Shown piece by piece: positions 26,726-34,638 of a stretch of DNA of 64,000 nucleotides. The notes under the pieces are model-generated. The model worked only from the letters and a program-made list of their open reading frames with translations. It did no database searches and was not told the origin of the DNA. The number at the start of each line of letters is the position of its first letter. The stretch's first letter is position 1. The position numbers were made by a program, and so were the translations under genes. This DNA comes from Sinorhizobium sp. A49 (GTDB taxonomy: Bacteria > Pseudomonadota > Alphaproteobacteria > Rhizobiales > Rhizobiaceae): the NCBI RefSeq assembly GCF_002002725.1, contig NZ_MUNW01000086.1, forward strand, positions 1 to 64,000, written 5' to 3'.

Positions 26726-27457
26726 TTATCCCCCAGGCTGGTAGCGGCGGATCGCGGCTTCTGCGTCTTCGATTGCCTCCGGTGTCCCGACCGTCATCCA
26801 GTGGCCGTTCAGCACAATGCCGAACAATCGCCCTGAAGCAATCGCCCGATCGAAATAGATGTTGAGGTTGAACGCATCGACGGGCGCGTCGGCAAACAGT
26901 TTAGAATCGAGCGCGATCGCGCCGGCATAAACGACGGGATTGTCCATGCCCTCGGCATAGCGCACCAGGCTTCCGTCGGCGCCGAGCGAAAAATCCTTCT
27001 TGCCGTTATGGCCGGTCGTATCTTCGTCGCGCACGCAAAGCAGTGCCATATCCATGCGCTCGGGATCGAAAAAGTCGGCGAGCCGCTCGAGATTGCTGGG
27101 TTCGCTCGCATTCTCGCCGATCCAGAAGAGATCGGCGTTCATCACCAGAACGGGCCCATCGGCCAGCTGCTTCAGACCCTTGACCAGGCCACCACCCGAA
27201 TTCATCAGTGCGTCGCGTTCGTCGGAAATGACGATTTCTGGCGTCGTGCGCTGCGCCAGATGCGTTTCCATCTGATCGGCGAAGTGGTGCACGTTGACGG
27301 CCGCCGTCGTGACACCGGCGTCTGCAAGTAGATCGAGAACGTAATCGATCATCGGCTTGCCGGCGATATTCACCAGTGGCTTCGGGATGGTATTGGTGAT
27401 CGGGCGTAGGCGGGTACCGAGGCCCGCCGCGAGCACCATCGCATTGCTGATCGACAT
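26726..27457 (-). CDS. murU: N-acetylmuramate 1-phosphate uridylyltransferase-type nucleotidyltransferase
   Basis: 243 aa. The nucleotidyltransferase signature AAGLGTRLRPITNTIPKPLVNIAGKP, the acidic metal site VMNADLFW and GHWMTVGTPE place it with MurU, which makes UDP-MurNAc from MurNAc-1-phosphate. It is directly downstream of a TsaE-AmgK fusion gene, and AmgK supplies exactly that substrate; this pairing is the main reason for the call. Other sugar-phosphate nucleotidyltransferases are similar. Confidence 0.85.
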   Translation of the reverse strand: MSISNAMVLAAGLGTRLRPITNTIPKPLVNIAGKPMIDYVLDLLADAGVTTAAVNVHHFADQMETHLAQRTTPEIVISDERDALMNSGGGLVKGLKQLADGPVLVMNADLFWIGENASEPSNLERLADFFDPERMDMALLCVRDEDTTGHNGKKDFSLGADGSLVRYAEGMDNPVVYAGAIALDSKLFADAPVDAFNLNIYFDRAIASGRLFGIVLNGHWMTVGTPEAIEDAEAAIRRYQPGG

Positions 27458-27467
27458 TGCTTCTCTG

Positions 27468-28979
27468 TCAGTTCGCTGATTCGGGACCGATTAATCCCGT
27501 CTTCATACACCAGTCGCGCAAGGGTTTCAGCGCTTCGTGTTGGAGGGCGACTTCGAGATAGGCGAAAGTGCGCGGCATGTGCTTCATGTAGCCGGGTTTG
27601 CCATCGCGCTGCATCAGCCGCACCCAGATGCCGACAAGCTTGCAGTTGCGTTGCGCCGACATCAGATGCCAGTCGCGAAGGAACAGGGCCTCGTCGAACG
27701 AACTGGTGGAGCGGCGACCCTCGAGATAGGCGTCCATCATCCGGCTTGCCAGCGCTGGCTCTATCGTCACCCGCGCGTCCTGGACCAACGATGCCACGTC
27801 ATAGGCCGTCGGCCCGATCATCGCATCCTGGAAGTCGATCAGGCCGACACGCCGGATGCCTTCCTGTTCGGGACGCCAGATGATGTTCGGCGAATGAAAG
27901 TCGCGCAGCAGCAGGTTTTTCTCTGAGCTCTCGATAAGGTCGATCAGATTGTCCCATATTGCGGCGTAGTCCTGCCTCTCCTGTTCCGTTGCGGGCGCAC
28001 CACGCTTCCACGGCAGGTACCAGTCGATGAGCAGCCGCGTCTCGATCTTCATCGCTGTGCGGTCGAAATCGGGGATATGGTGCTCGATACCGCCTGCGAG
28101 CGCGATGTCGCGCCTGGTCGGTGCCGCGTGAAGCCCAGCGAGCAAGCGCGCGCTTTCGACATAACGTGCGTCGATCGGATTACCGTCGTCGTCGAGCACG
28201 CCGTCGGAACCGAAATCCTCGATCAGCAGAATTCCCTGCTCCAGATCGCGCGCGTAGATCGCCGGCGCTGCGAAGCCGCGCTCTCGGAGCAGCTCGTCGA
28301 TGGCGACGAAGGGGATCACATCCTCGGCGATATGCGCGAGTTGCTGGTAGTACTTGCCGTCCTGCAGGATGGGACCGGGCTTGTGCCGCGCCGCATCCAT
28401 CAGGATCCTGGCTGGAAGTCCGTCTCGGCCGTCGACTCGCTCGTAGGCCCTGACGGAGGCATCGCCGCTCAGGTGACGTCGCCGCGCTTCGGCAAACCCG
28501 TTGCCCGCGAGGAAATCGCGGATCGCCAAAGAGCGGGCAATGCGCTGTAGCGCATCCTCCGGTCCGGAGATGCTGACGGTTCGCCCGTTCGCCTCATGGG
28601 TGATCGACAGCACGATCCTGCCTGCGGGCAGCGCCCCCTCTGCTCTCTCGGGCCATTCGACCAGACAAACGCCGAGAGACAGCGCCTCGTCGAAGCCGAG
28701 TTCGTCGAGTTCGCTAGCATCGCCAAGGCGATAGAGATCGAAATGCGCCACGGGAATGCGCAGCTCGTAGCTCTGCACCAGCGTAAAGGTCGGGCTTGGG
28801 ACTTCGAGGCCGTCATCGTCGGCAACGGCGCGCAGAAAGGCGCGCGCCAGGGTCGACTTGCCGGCGCCAAGATCGCCGGACAATGCCAGGCAATCCCCCA
28901 CCTTCAGCGCCAGCGCCAGGTCTTCGCCGAGCTTTATCGTGGCTGCCTCGTCCGCCAGGAAGCGCGTGATCGGCTGCAT
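27468..28979 (-). CDS. TsaE-AmgK fusion: tRNA t6A ATPase domain plus anomeric amino-sugar kinase domain
   Basis: 503 aa. Residues 1 to about 155 are TsaE: P-loop GDLGAGKSTLARA, SPTFTLVQSYE, HFDLYRLGDASELDELGFDE and VEWPERAEG. TsaE is the ATPase of the t6A37 tRNA-modification complex. From about 165 the protein is an aminoglycoside-phosphotransferase-fold kinase of the AmgK type, with LLRDFHSPNIIW as catalytic loop and GLIDFQDAMIGPTAYD as metal site; AmgK phosphorylates MurNAc/GlcNAc at C1. Its ATG shares one base with the divL stop, and murU follows after 10 bases. The fusion is known to me from Rhizobiales annotations. One protein thus serves two unrelated processes. Confidence 0.92.
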   Translation of the reverse strand: MQPITRFLADEAATIKLGEDLALALKVGDCLALSGDLGAGKSTLARAFLRAVADDDGLEVPSPTFTLVQSYELRIPVAHFDLYRLGDASELDELGFDEALSLGVCLVEWPERAEGALPAGRIVLSITHEANGRTVSISGPEDALQRIARSLAIRDFLAGNGFAEARRRHLSGDASVRAYERVDGRDGLPARILMDAARHKPGPILQDGKYYQQLAHIAEDVIPFVAIDELLRERGFAAPAIYARDLEQGILLIEDFGSDGVLDDDGNPIDARYVESARLLAGLHAAPTRRDIALAGGIEHHIPDFDRTAMKIETRLLIDWYLPWKRGAPATEQERQDYAAIWDNLIDLIESSEKNLLLRDFHSPNIIWRPEQEGIRRVGLIDFQDAMIGPTAYDVASLVQDARVTIEPALASRMMDAYLEGRRSTSSFDEALFLRDWHLMSAQRNCKLVGIWVRLMQRDGKPGYMKHMPRTFAYLEVALQHEALKPLRDWCMKTGLIGPESAN

Positions 28980-31459
28980 TATTCCGCCGCGACGATTTTC
29001 GGGATCTCTGCCGAAGGAATGCGGCAGCTGACTTCAGTGCCTTCGCCCTCGCGGCTGCGGATCGATACGGTGCCGTGATGAAGGCTGACGAAGCTCTCGA
29101 CGATCGAAAGCCCCAGTCCGGCGCCGCCGCGCTGGCCATGGCTTTCGAAGCGGTTGAACACGGTATCGAGCACGTCCTGCGGAATGCCAGGGCCAGTGTC
29201 CGAAACGGAGAAGACGAAATCGCCACCCTCGCGTCGGCAGGCAAGCTCAATGACGCTGCCATCGGGCGCGAAGTTGGCGGCGTTGGTGAGCAGCTTGATG
29301 AAGATCTGCTTCAGCCGCTGCTGGTCGGCGACCATGCGCCCGAGATTGTCGGGTGCAGCAACGCGCAGCGTCACGCCGCCTTCGACCAGCCGGTCGGCCA
29401 TCTGATGGGCGATGTCGTCGAGGAAATCGGTGAGATTGATCTCCGACATATCCAGTTCGACAATGCCGGCATCGACGGTCGCAAGGTCAAGAATATCGTT
29501 GACGATGGTCAGAAGCAGCGATGAGGACGTGGCGATATGGTCGACATACTCCGCTTGGCGGTCGTTGAGGTCGCCAAAGGCGGGCGTCTTCAGGAGATCG
29601 GCAAAACCGATGATGTTGGTCAGCGGCGAGCGCAGCTCGTAGGAGACGTGATGAACGAAGTCGTTCTTCAGCGCATCCGCCTTGCGCAGTGCGTCGTTCT
29701 TCTCGGTCAGCGCACGCTCGACCCGCACGCTGTCGGTGATGTTGACGAAGGTCAGCATCGTCTGGGCGTTCGGCAGCGGAATGACGGCGAAATCGAGGAT
29801 CAACCCCGTCCGCAGTTCCAGAATGCCGCGGCTCGACGGCCGCTCGTCGTCGAAGCTGGTGATGATGTGGGAGAATCGTTTCCAGCCATCGGGCTGATCG
29901 TAGGACATCAGGCACGCCTGTTCGATCGCGCGGATATGGGTGCCCGGCTTCGCCTCGGTCTCGTTGATGCCCCAGATCGCGCGGAAGGCGGGGTTGGAAA
30001 GCCGGATGCGGCCATCGGGACCGAACACGGCCACGCCTTCGGCCAGATGGTCGATGGTTTCGCCCTGGACCTGGACCAGCGTGTTGTAGCGGGTTTCCAG
30101 ATCGACCTTTTCGGTCAGGTTCTCGAACACCCAGGTCACGCCGCCCTGCGGCCGTGCTGTTGCGAATACCCGCAAGGTCTGGCCATTCGGCAGGTGCCAG
30201 AGGTCGGATTGCGTATCGAGCGCCTGATAGACGGAGAGTGCGTTCGCCTTCCACTGTTTCCAGTTGAGCTGCTCGGGCAGCTGGCCGCCGGAGCGCAGGC
30301 GGTCGAGCACTTCGCCGTTGTCCGGTTTGCGCTCAAGGAAGCCCATGTCCAGGTTCCAGAGGCGCTGGAACGCCTGGTTGTAGAATTGCAGACGCTGATT
30401 GCCGTCGAAGATGGCGACGGGCGTCGCGAGATGGTCGAGCGTTTCGGCGTGGCTCTTGAGCGTGCGGTCGAGTTCTTCCCGTACCGCTTCGATGCCCGAG
30501 ACATCGATCGCGATACCCGTCGTTCCGGCCGGACTGCGCGCATCGACGACGTCGAAGAATGTGCGGTTGCCCCTGACGACGGTCGAAAGCTTGTCGCGGA
30601 ACGGCGTGTCGAAGGTCGAGACGGCGCGGATCTTTTCGCGCGCCACCGTCGCCAGCAGCTCGCGGCCTTCGGCAATGGCCGCGGCGACGTTGGGTGCTTC
30701 GACGGCGTCGGAATAGGCCTCGTTGACCCAGCTCAGCGCCCCGTCTGTACCGCGCTGCCAGACCGGCAGGTCGATCGCGTCGAGCAGGGTGCGGAAGGAC
30801 GTCAGCGAATTGTTGAGCCGATCGCGCTCGAGCTTCAGCTCGGCCAGTTCCGCCCGCATGTTGTTGAGCGCGATGAAACGCACGAAAGCGCGTCCGCCGG
30901 AAACGCGGCCCTGTGCCTCCAGCACCTCGTTGCGCTGGGTTTCAAGCACGAGGTCAAAGCTGCGCGCCTGGGTGCGCAGAGCATCGATCGCCTTTTCGAG
31001 TTCGCTGGCGGAATTCCCCTTGATCCAGCGACCAAACGCCAGGAATTCGCGATCGTCTGACGGCGCCCCGGTCTCCGCTGGCAGCTGGCCGAGCATTTCA
31101 GCGCGCTCCGCAAGCCCGTCCCAGATGACGATGCGCCGGTTCTTGTCGGCAATGAGGGCCTGGAAACGCGACAGGCGCTGGTTGGCGTCCGAAAGGTCGG
31201 ACCTGAGCTCGCGGTTCTCGGCCTCGATGTTGCCGCGCTGGCGGATCAGCCAGATTGCCGAGATCATTGCCGCGGAAATGACGCCGATGAGGACGGAAAA
31301 GGTGATGACTTCCGAGGAGCCGAAGATATTCGCCTTCTGCGCCGAGACCTGGGCGACCGCATCCGTTGCGGTGAACAGCGCCGTGCAGGCCATCAGGCGG
31401 CGAAGGAGCACCGGGCCTTTGCGGCGACCGCCCGATGAGGTTTCGTGTGCTGTTGTCAT
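28979..31459 (-). CDS. divL: DivL-like cell-cycle pseudokinase (histidine-kinase fold, Tyr at the phosphosite)
   Basis: 826 aa. An N-terminal hydrophobic pair (LLRRLMACTALFTATDAVA; ITFSVLIGVISAAMISAIWLI) is followed by a coiled coil, at least three PAS regions and a histidine-kinase core. The phosphoacceptor box reads FVHHVSYELRSPLTN: Tyr607 (codon 29639-29641) stands where kinases have His, the hallmark of Caulobacter DivL. The ATP-binding domain is intact (LLTNAANFAPDG; SDTGPGIP; GGAGLGLSIVES). In Caulobacter DivL acts through CckA to control CtrA; the same role is inferred. ATG at 31459 chosen by position; the ribosome site is weak. Confidence 0.88.
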   Translation of the reverse strand: MTTAHETSSGGRRKGPVLLRRLMACTALFTATDAVAQVSAQKANIFGSSEVITFSVLIGVISAAMISAIWLIRQRGNIEAENRELRSDLSDANQRLSRFQALIADKNRRIVIWDGLAERAEMLGQLPAETGAPSDDREFLAFGRWIKGNSASELEKAIDALRTQARSFDLVLETQRNEVLEAQGRVSGGRAFVRFIALNNMRAELAELKLERDRLNNSLTSFRTLLDAIDLPVWQRGTDGALSWVNEAYSDAVEAPNVAAAIAEGRELLATVAREKIRAVSTFDTPFRDKLSTVVRGNRTFFDVVDARSPAGTTGIAIDVSGIEAVREELDRTLKSHAETLDHLATPVAIFDGNQRLQFYNQAFQRLWNLDMGFLERKPDNGEVLDRLRSGGQLPEQLNWKQWKANALSVYQALDTQSDLWHLPNGQTLRVFATARPQGGVTWVFENLTEKVDLETRYNTLVQVQGETIDHLAEGVAVFGPDGRIRLSNPAFRAIWGINETEAKPGTHIRAIEQACLMSYDQPDGWKRFSHIITSFDDERPSSRGILELRTGLILDFAVIPLPNAQTMLTFVNITDSVRVERALTEKNDALRKADALKNDFVHHVSYELRSPLTNIIGFADLLKTPAFGDLNDRQAEYVDHIATSSSLLLTIVNDILDLATVDAGIVELDMSEINLTDFLDDIAHQMADRLVEGGVTLRVAAPDNLGRMVADQQRLKQIFIKLLTNAANFAPDGSVIELACRREGGDFVFSVSDTGPGIPQDVLDTVFNRFESHGQRGGAGLGLSIVESFVSLHHGTVSIRSREGEGTEVSCRIPSAEIPKIVAAE

Positions 31460-31640
31460 GGCGCTGCCGTCCCCGTCTGTCCGAAGGGTGCTGCCGGCCC
31501 TGTTGTGCCATGCGCAGTTCCGGCGATACCCTGAAGGGTTCGCGTCAGTTCTGATTGCATCCCCGGTCTGTCTCCGTCTGTTTGCCGCTTGCCGACAAGA
31601 CATCCCACTCGCAATGCCCGAAGGTCCGCACCGGCATCAC

Positions 31641-31676
31641 GAATCAATGGGTTAGAGCATACTTCGTAGTCGAATC
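31641..31676 (-). promoter_or_regulatory. Two GANTC (CcrM) sites upstream of divL
   Basis: GAATC occurs at 31641-31645 and 31672-31676, about 180-215 bases before the divL start. Paired GANTC sites in promoters are typical of methylation-timed cell-cycle genes in alphaproteobacteria. No clear CtrA box is seen beside them. Confidence 0.4.
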
Positions 31677-31694
31677 GCCGGGAAGGGAGCCGCC

Positions 31695-31732
31695 CAAAAA
31701 AGAGGCCGCGCTCTCTTGTCAAGAACGCGGCC
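31695..31732 (-). terminator. Rho-independent terminator of ahcY
   Basis: GGCCGCG (31704-31710) pairs with CGCGGCC (31726-31732), with an inner stem formed by TCTTG/CAAGA. The A run at 31696-31701 gives a U tract on the minus strand. It lies about 30 bases after the ahcY stop. Confidence 0.85.
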
Positions 31733-31746
31733 ACAACATGTTGTGG
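31731..31746. repeat. Perfect 16-bp palindrome downstream of ahcY
   Basis: CCACAACATGTTGTGG is fully self-complementary and lies between the ahcY stop codon and its terminator stem, sharing two bases with the stem. It may be a protein site or extra 3' structure. The role is unknown. Confidence 0.5.
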
Positions 31747-31762
31747 ATTGCCCGGGTAACGA

Positions 31763-33163
31763 TTAGTACCGGTAGTGTTCGGCCTTGAACGGACCCTGCT
31801 GGCCGACGCCGATATAGTCGGCCTGTTCCTTCGACAGCTCGGAGAGCTTGGCGCCGAGCTTGTTCAGGTGCAGGCGGGCGACCTTCTCGTCGAGTGCCTT
31901 CGGCAGAACGTAGACTTCGTTCTTGTAGTTCTCGCCCTTGGTGAAGAGCTCGATCTGGGCCAGCGTCTGGTTGGTGAACGAGGCGGACATCACGAAGGAC
32001 GGGTGGCCGGTGGCGTTGCCGAGGTTGAGCAGGCGGCCTTCCGACAGAAGGATCATGCGGTTGCCCTTCGGGAACTCGATCATGTCGACCTGCGGCTTGA
32101 TGTTCGTCCACTTCAGGTTCCGCAGCGCGGAGACCTGAATTTCGTTGTCGAAGTGGCCGATATTACCGACGATCGCCATGTCCTTCATCTCGCGCATGTG
32201 GTCCATGCGGATGACGTCCTTGTTGCCGGTCGTGGTGATGAAGATGTCGGCAGACGAAACAACATCTTCGAGCTGAACGACTTCGAAACCGTCCATGGCG
32301 GCCTGAAGCGCGCAGATCGGGTCGACTTCCGTGACCTTGACGCGGGCGCCAGCGCCCGAGAGCGAGGCTGCCGAGCCCTTGCCAACGTCGCCGTAGCCGC
32401 AGACGACGGCAACCTTGCCGGCCATCATCACGTCGGTGCCGCGGCGGATGCCGTCAACCAGCGATTCCTTGCAGCCGTACTTGTTGTCGAACTTCGACTT
32501 GGTGACGGAATCGTTGACGTTGATCGCCGGGAACGGCAGCAGGCCCTTGGCCTGGAGCTGGTACAGGCGGTTGACGCCGGTGGTGGTTTCCTCGGTCACG
32601 CCCTTGATGGCGTCGCGCTGCTTGGTGAACCAGCCTGGCGAAGCCTGGAGGCGTTTCTTGATCTGTGCGACCAGGATCTCTTCTTCTTCCGAACCCGGAT
32701 TGGAGAGAACATCTTCGCCGGCTTCCGCGCGGGCGCCGAGCAGGATGTACATGGTGGCGTCGCCGCCATCGTCCAGGATCATGTTGGAGACGCCGCCGTC
32801 GGCCCACTGGAAGATCTTGTCGGTGTAGGTCCAGTATTCCTCAAGCGTTTCGCCCTTGACGGCGAACACCGGGATACCGCTGGCAGCGATCGCTGCAGCT
32901 GCGTGGTCCTGGGTCGAGAAGATGTTGCACGAGGCCCAACGGATGTCGGCGCCGAGAGCGGCAAGCGTCTCGATCAGCACGGCGGTCTGGATGGTCATGT
33001 GCAGCGAACCGGTGATCCGGGCGCCCTTCAGCGGCTTGGATGCGCCAAACTCTTCGCGGCAGGCCATCAGGCCCGGCATTTCGGTTTCGGCGATCGTAAT
33101 TTCCTTGCGTCCGAAATCGGCAAGACCGATGTCGGCGACGATGTAATCCTGAGTGGTGGTCAT
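31763..33163 (-). CDS. ahcY: Adenosylhomocysteinase (SAH hydrolase)
   Basis: 466 aa. It splits S-adenosylhomocysteine to adenosine and homocysteine, relieving inhibition of methyltransferases. The NAD-binding motif [10 protein letters not shown] and the segments [35 protein letters not shown] and the C-terminal [21 protein letters not shown] are canonical. The ATG at 33163 is chosen for TGGAGA upstream; the upstream in-frame extension lacks family similarity. A palindromic operator lies 135 bases before the start. It follows ptsH on the same strand. Confidence 0.97.
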   Translation of the reverse strand: MTTTQDYIVADIGLADFGRKEITIAETEMPGLMACREEFGASKPLKGARITGSLHMTIQTAVLIETLAALGADIRWASCNIFSTQDHAAAAIAASGIPVFAVKGETLEEYWTYTDKIFQWADGGVSNMILDDGGDATMYILLGARAEAGEDVLSNPGSEEEEILVAQIKKRLQASPGWFTKQRDAIKGVTEETTTGVNRLYQLQAKGLLPFPAINVNDSVTKSKFDNKYGCKESLVDGIRRGTDVMMAGKVAVVCGYGDVGKGSAASLSGAGARVKVTEVDPICALQAAMDGFEVVQLEDVVSSADIFITTTGNKDVIRMDHMREMKDMAIVGNIGHFDNEIQVSALRNLKWTNIKPQVDMIEFPKGNRMILLSEGRLLNLGNATGHPSFVMSASFTNQTLAQIELFTKGENYKNEVYVLPKALDEKVARLHLNKLGAKLSELSKEQADYIGVGQQGPFKAEHYRY

Positions 33164-33297
33164 GGAATTCTCCAGGCTGATCTCTTCAAGCCGCTCTGGC
33201 CCTCTGGCCATCCGGCGGCGCGACTATGCCTCCCGCGCATACCATCGCGGTGAGAGTGCGACCGATCTATCAGGAATTCCGGGGCAGGGCAACCTCG

Positions 33298-33317
33298 ATA
33301 TAAAGAAGTCTTTATAT
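33298..33317 (-). promoter_or_regulatory. Palindromic operator upstream of ahcY (SahR-like site)
   Basis: ATATAAAGA and TCTTTATAT (9-bp perfect arms) flank a 2-base centre; a further half-site TCTTTATAT follows directly (33317-33325 region). The form resembles sites of SAH-responsive ArsR-family regulators (SahR) in front of SAH-recycling genes. The regulator gene is not in this window. The rest of the 168-base gap shows no riboswitch that I recognise. Confidence 0.55.
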
Positions 33318-33331
33318 CTTTATATTGTCGG

Positions 33332-33604
33332 TTACATTTCTTCGCCGAACTTGTCGCGGACCAATGCGTCGAGCGCATTCAGCGCTTCTTCGGCCTGCGC
33401 GCCGCTGGCGGTGACGCAGACGCTGGAGCCGGTGCTGGCGGCCAGCATCATCAGGCCCATGATCGAGGTGCCCCCGACCGTGCTGCCGTCCTTCGACACC
33501 GTGATTTCGGCATCATAGGCCTCGACCGTTTGCACGAACTTCGCCGAAGCGCGCGCATGCAGTCCGCGCTTGTTGACGATGAGGAGTTCTCGCGTCAGCG
33601 ACAT
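33332..33604 (-). CDS. ptsH: HPr phosphocarrier protein
   Basis: 90 aa. His16 in NKRGLHARASAKF accepts phosphate from EI; Ser47 in GGTSIMGLMML is the HprK target, and both are present. It passes phosphate to the EIIA-Man protein encoded just upstream, in the regulatory PTS typical of rhizobia, which lacks a sugar permease here. Start uncertain: ATG at 33604 gives the standard HPr length, but ATGs at 33622/33625 overlap the upstream stop (ATGATG) and have a better ribosome site. Confidence 0.93.
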   Translation of the reverse strand: MSLTRELLIVNKRGLHARASAKFVQTVEAYDAEITVSKDGSTVGGTSIMGLMMLAASTGSSVCVTASGAQAEEALNALDALVRDKFGEEM

Positions 33605-33621
33605 GTCGGGGCGATGGTCCA

Positions 33622-34023
33622 TCATTTTCCGCTCAAGACACGGCTGGCGACGTTGATGTATTTGCGTCCCGCTTCGGAGGCTTCCGCGAGCGCCTTGTCC
33701 ATGTCGCTTTCGCCACGCACCCCGGCGAGCTTGATCAGCATCGGCAGGTTGACGCCGGCGATGACTTCGACGGTGCCGCTGCGCATGACCGAGATGGCGA
33801 GATTGGACGGCGTGCCACCGAACATGTCGGTGAGAATGATGACGCCGTGGCCCTCGTCGACGTTGGTCACGGCGTCGAGGATATCCTGCCGACGTTGATC
33901 CATGTCGTCCTCGGGGCCGATGCAAACGGTCTCGATAGCTTTTTGCGGACCGACAACATGCTCGAGCGCATGTCGGAATTCCTCAGCCAGCTTGCCATGG
34001 GTGACAAGCACAAGTCCGATCAT
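33622..34023 (-). CDS. manX: PTS EIIA component, mannose family (regulatory)
   Basis: 133 aa with the active His9 in VLVTHGKLAEEF and the family segment GVIILTDMFGGTPSNLA. No EIIB/C/D partners are nearby, so like other rhizobial EIIA-Man proteins it probably regulates rather than transports. ATG at 34023 with GGAGAA upstream. A 156-base gap without a gene separates it from hprK. Confidence 0.93.
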   Translation of the reverse strand: MIGLVLVTHGKLAEEFRHALEHVVGPQKAIETVCIGPEDDMDQRRQDILDAVTNVDEGHGVIILTDMFGGTPSNLAISVMRSGTVEVIAGVNLPMLIKLAGVRGESDMDKALAEASEAGRKYINVASRVLSGK

Positions 34024-34179
34024 GGGTATCTTTTCTCCGACTGCACGCGCAATTCACTGATGGTCAGATATCGCAATGCAGCAATTTCGTCCACCTGTTG
34101 GGGCGGCCATCTTGGCAAGGAAAAGGCGAAGTGCAAGCCAAAAATGCCGAAAAACCAGCCCCGTTGCCTGCAACTATAG

Positions 34180-34638
34180 CTAAAATCCTAATTTTTCGGG
34201 TAGCAGCGCACGCAGAGCAGCAAGCACGTGCACGCCATTTTCAATGGGAACGCGAACAATCGACAGGCTGCGACCGAAGGGTAGGGGAAGTTCCTCGTTT
34301 TCGGGCGGCATGCGCGGATCGAATGGCGCGCTCACCGGCAGGATCGCCCAATCCATCACCGCGGCAGACACCGTTTCGAGCTTGGCGATGCCGGCGCCGC
34401 GGATCTCGATCAAGCCTTCAATCGATGCCGGGCACCGGGCGATGATCTGGTCCTGTTCCATCGACAGATCGACACGGTCGTCGGCGACCAATGCCGCAAA
34501 GTGCCCCATCTGGCGGGCTGCCGAAATGCAGGCGAGCGCCAGTCTCGATTTACCGATGCCGGAAGGCCCGGTTACCAGGAAACCGGCCGTGCCGAGGACG
34601 ATCGCCGTGCCGTGAACATTGTGCCGCGCCGGCGTCAC
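34180..34638 (-). CDS. hprK: HPr kinase/phosphorylase, short alphaproteobacterial form
   Basis: 152 aa, about half of the Firmicutes enzyme, because the N-terminal domain is missing. The catalytic domain keeps the P-loop TGPSGIGKSRLAL, DDRVDLS and the family signature IEIRGAGIAKLE. It phosphorylates HPr on Ser47 using ATP. It starts with GTG at 34638 and overlaps the chvG stop by four bases (GTGA), so production is tied to the sensor kinase. Confidence 0.93.
   Translation of the reverse strand: MTPARHNVHGTAIVLGTAGFLVTGPSGIGKSRLALACISAARQMGHFAALVADDRVDLSMEQDQIIARCPASIEGLIEIRGAGIAKLETVSAAVMDWAILPVSAPFDPRMPPENEELPLPFGRSLSIVRVPIENGVHVLAALRALLPEKLGF

Noticed and set aside
20717-26744. Very long open frames on the plus strand opposite addA and addB
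   Set aside because: They are antisense shadows produced by GC-rich third codon positions. Their sequences lack family motifs, while the minus-strand frames carry intact helicase and nuclease motifs.
33164-33331. SAM-II or SAH riboswitch before ahcY
   Set aside because: I looked for paired elements and a pseudoknot core and found none I could defend; the palindromic protein site explains the region better.
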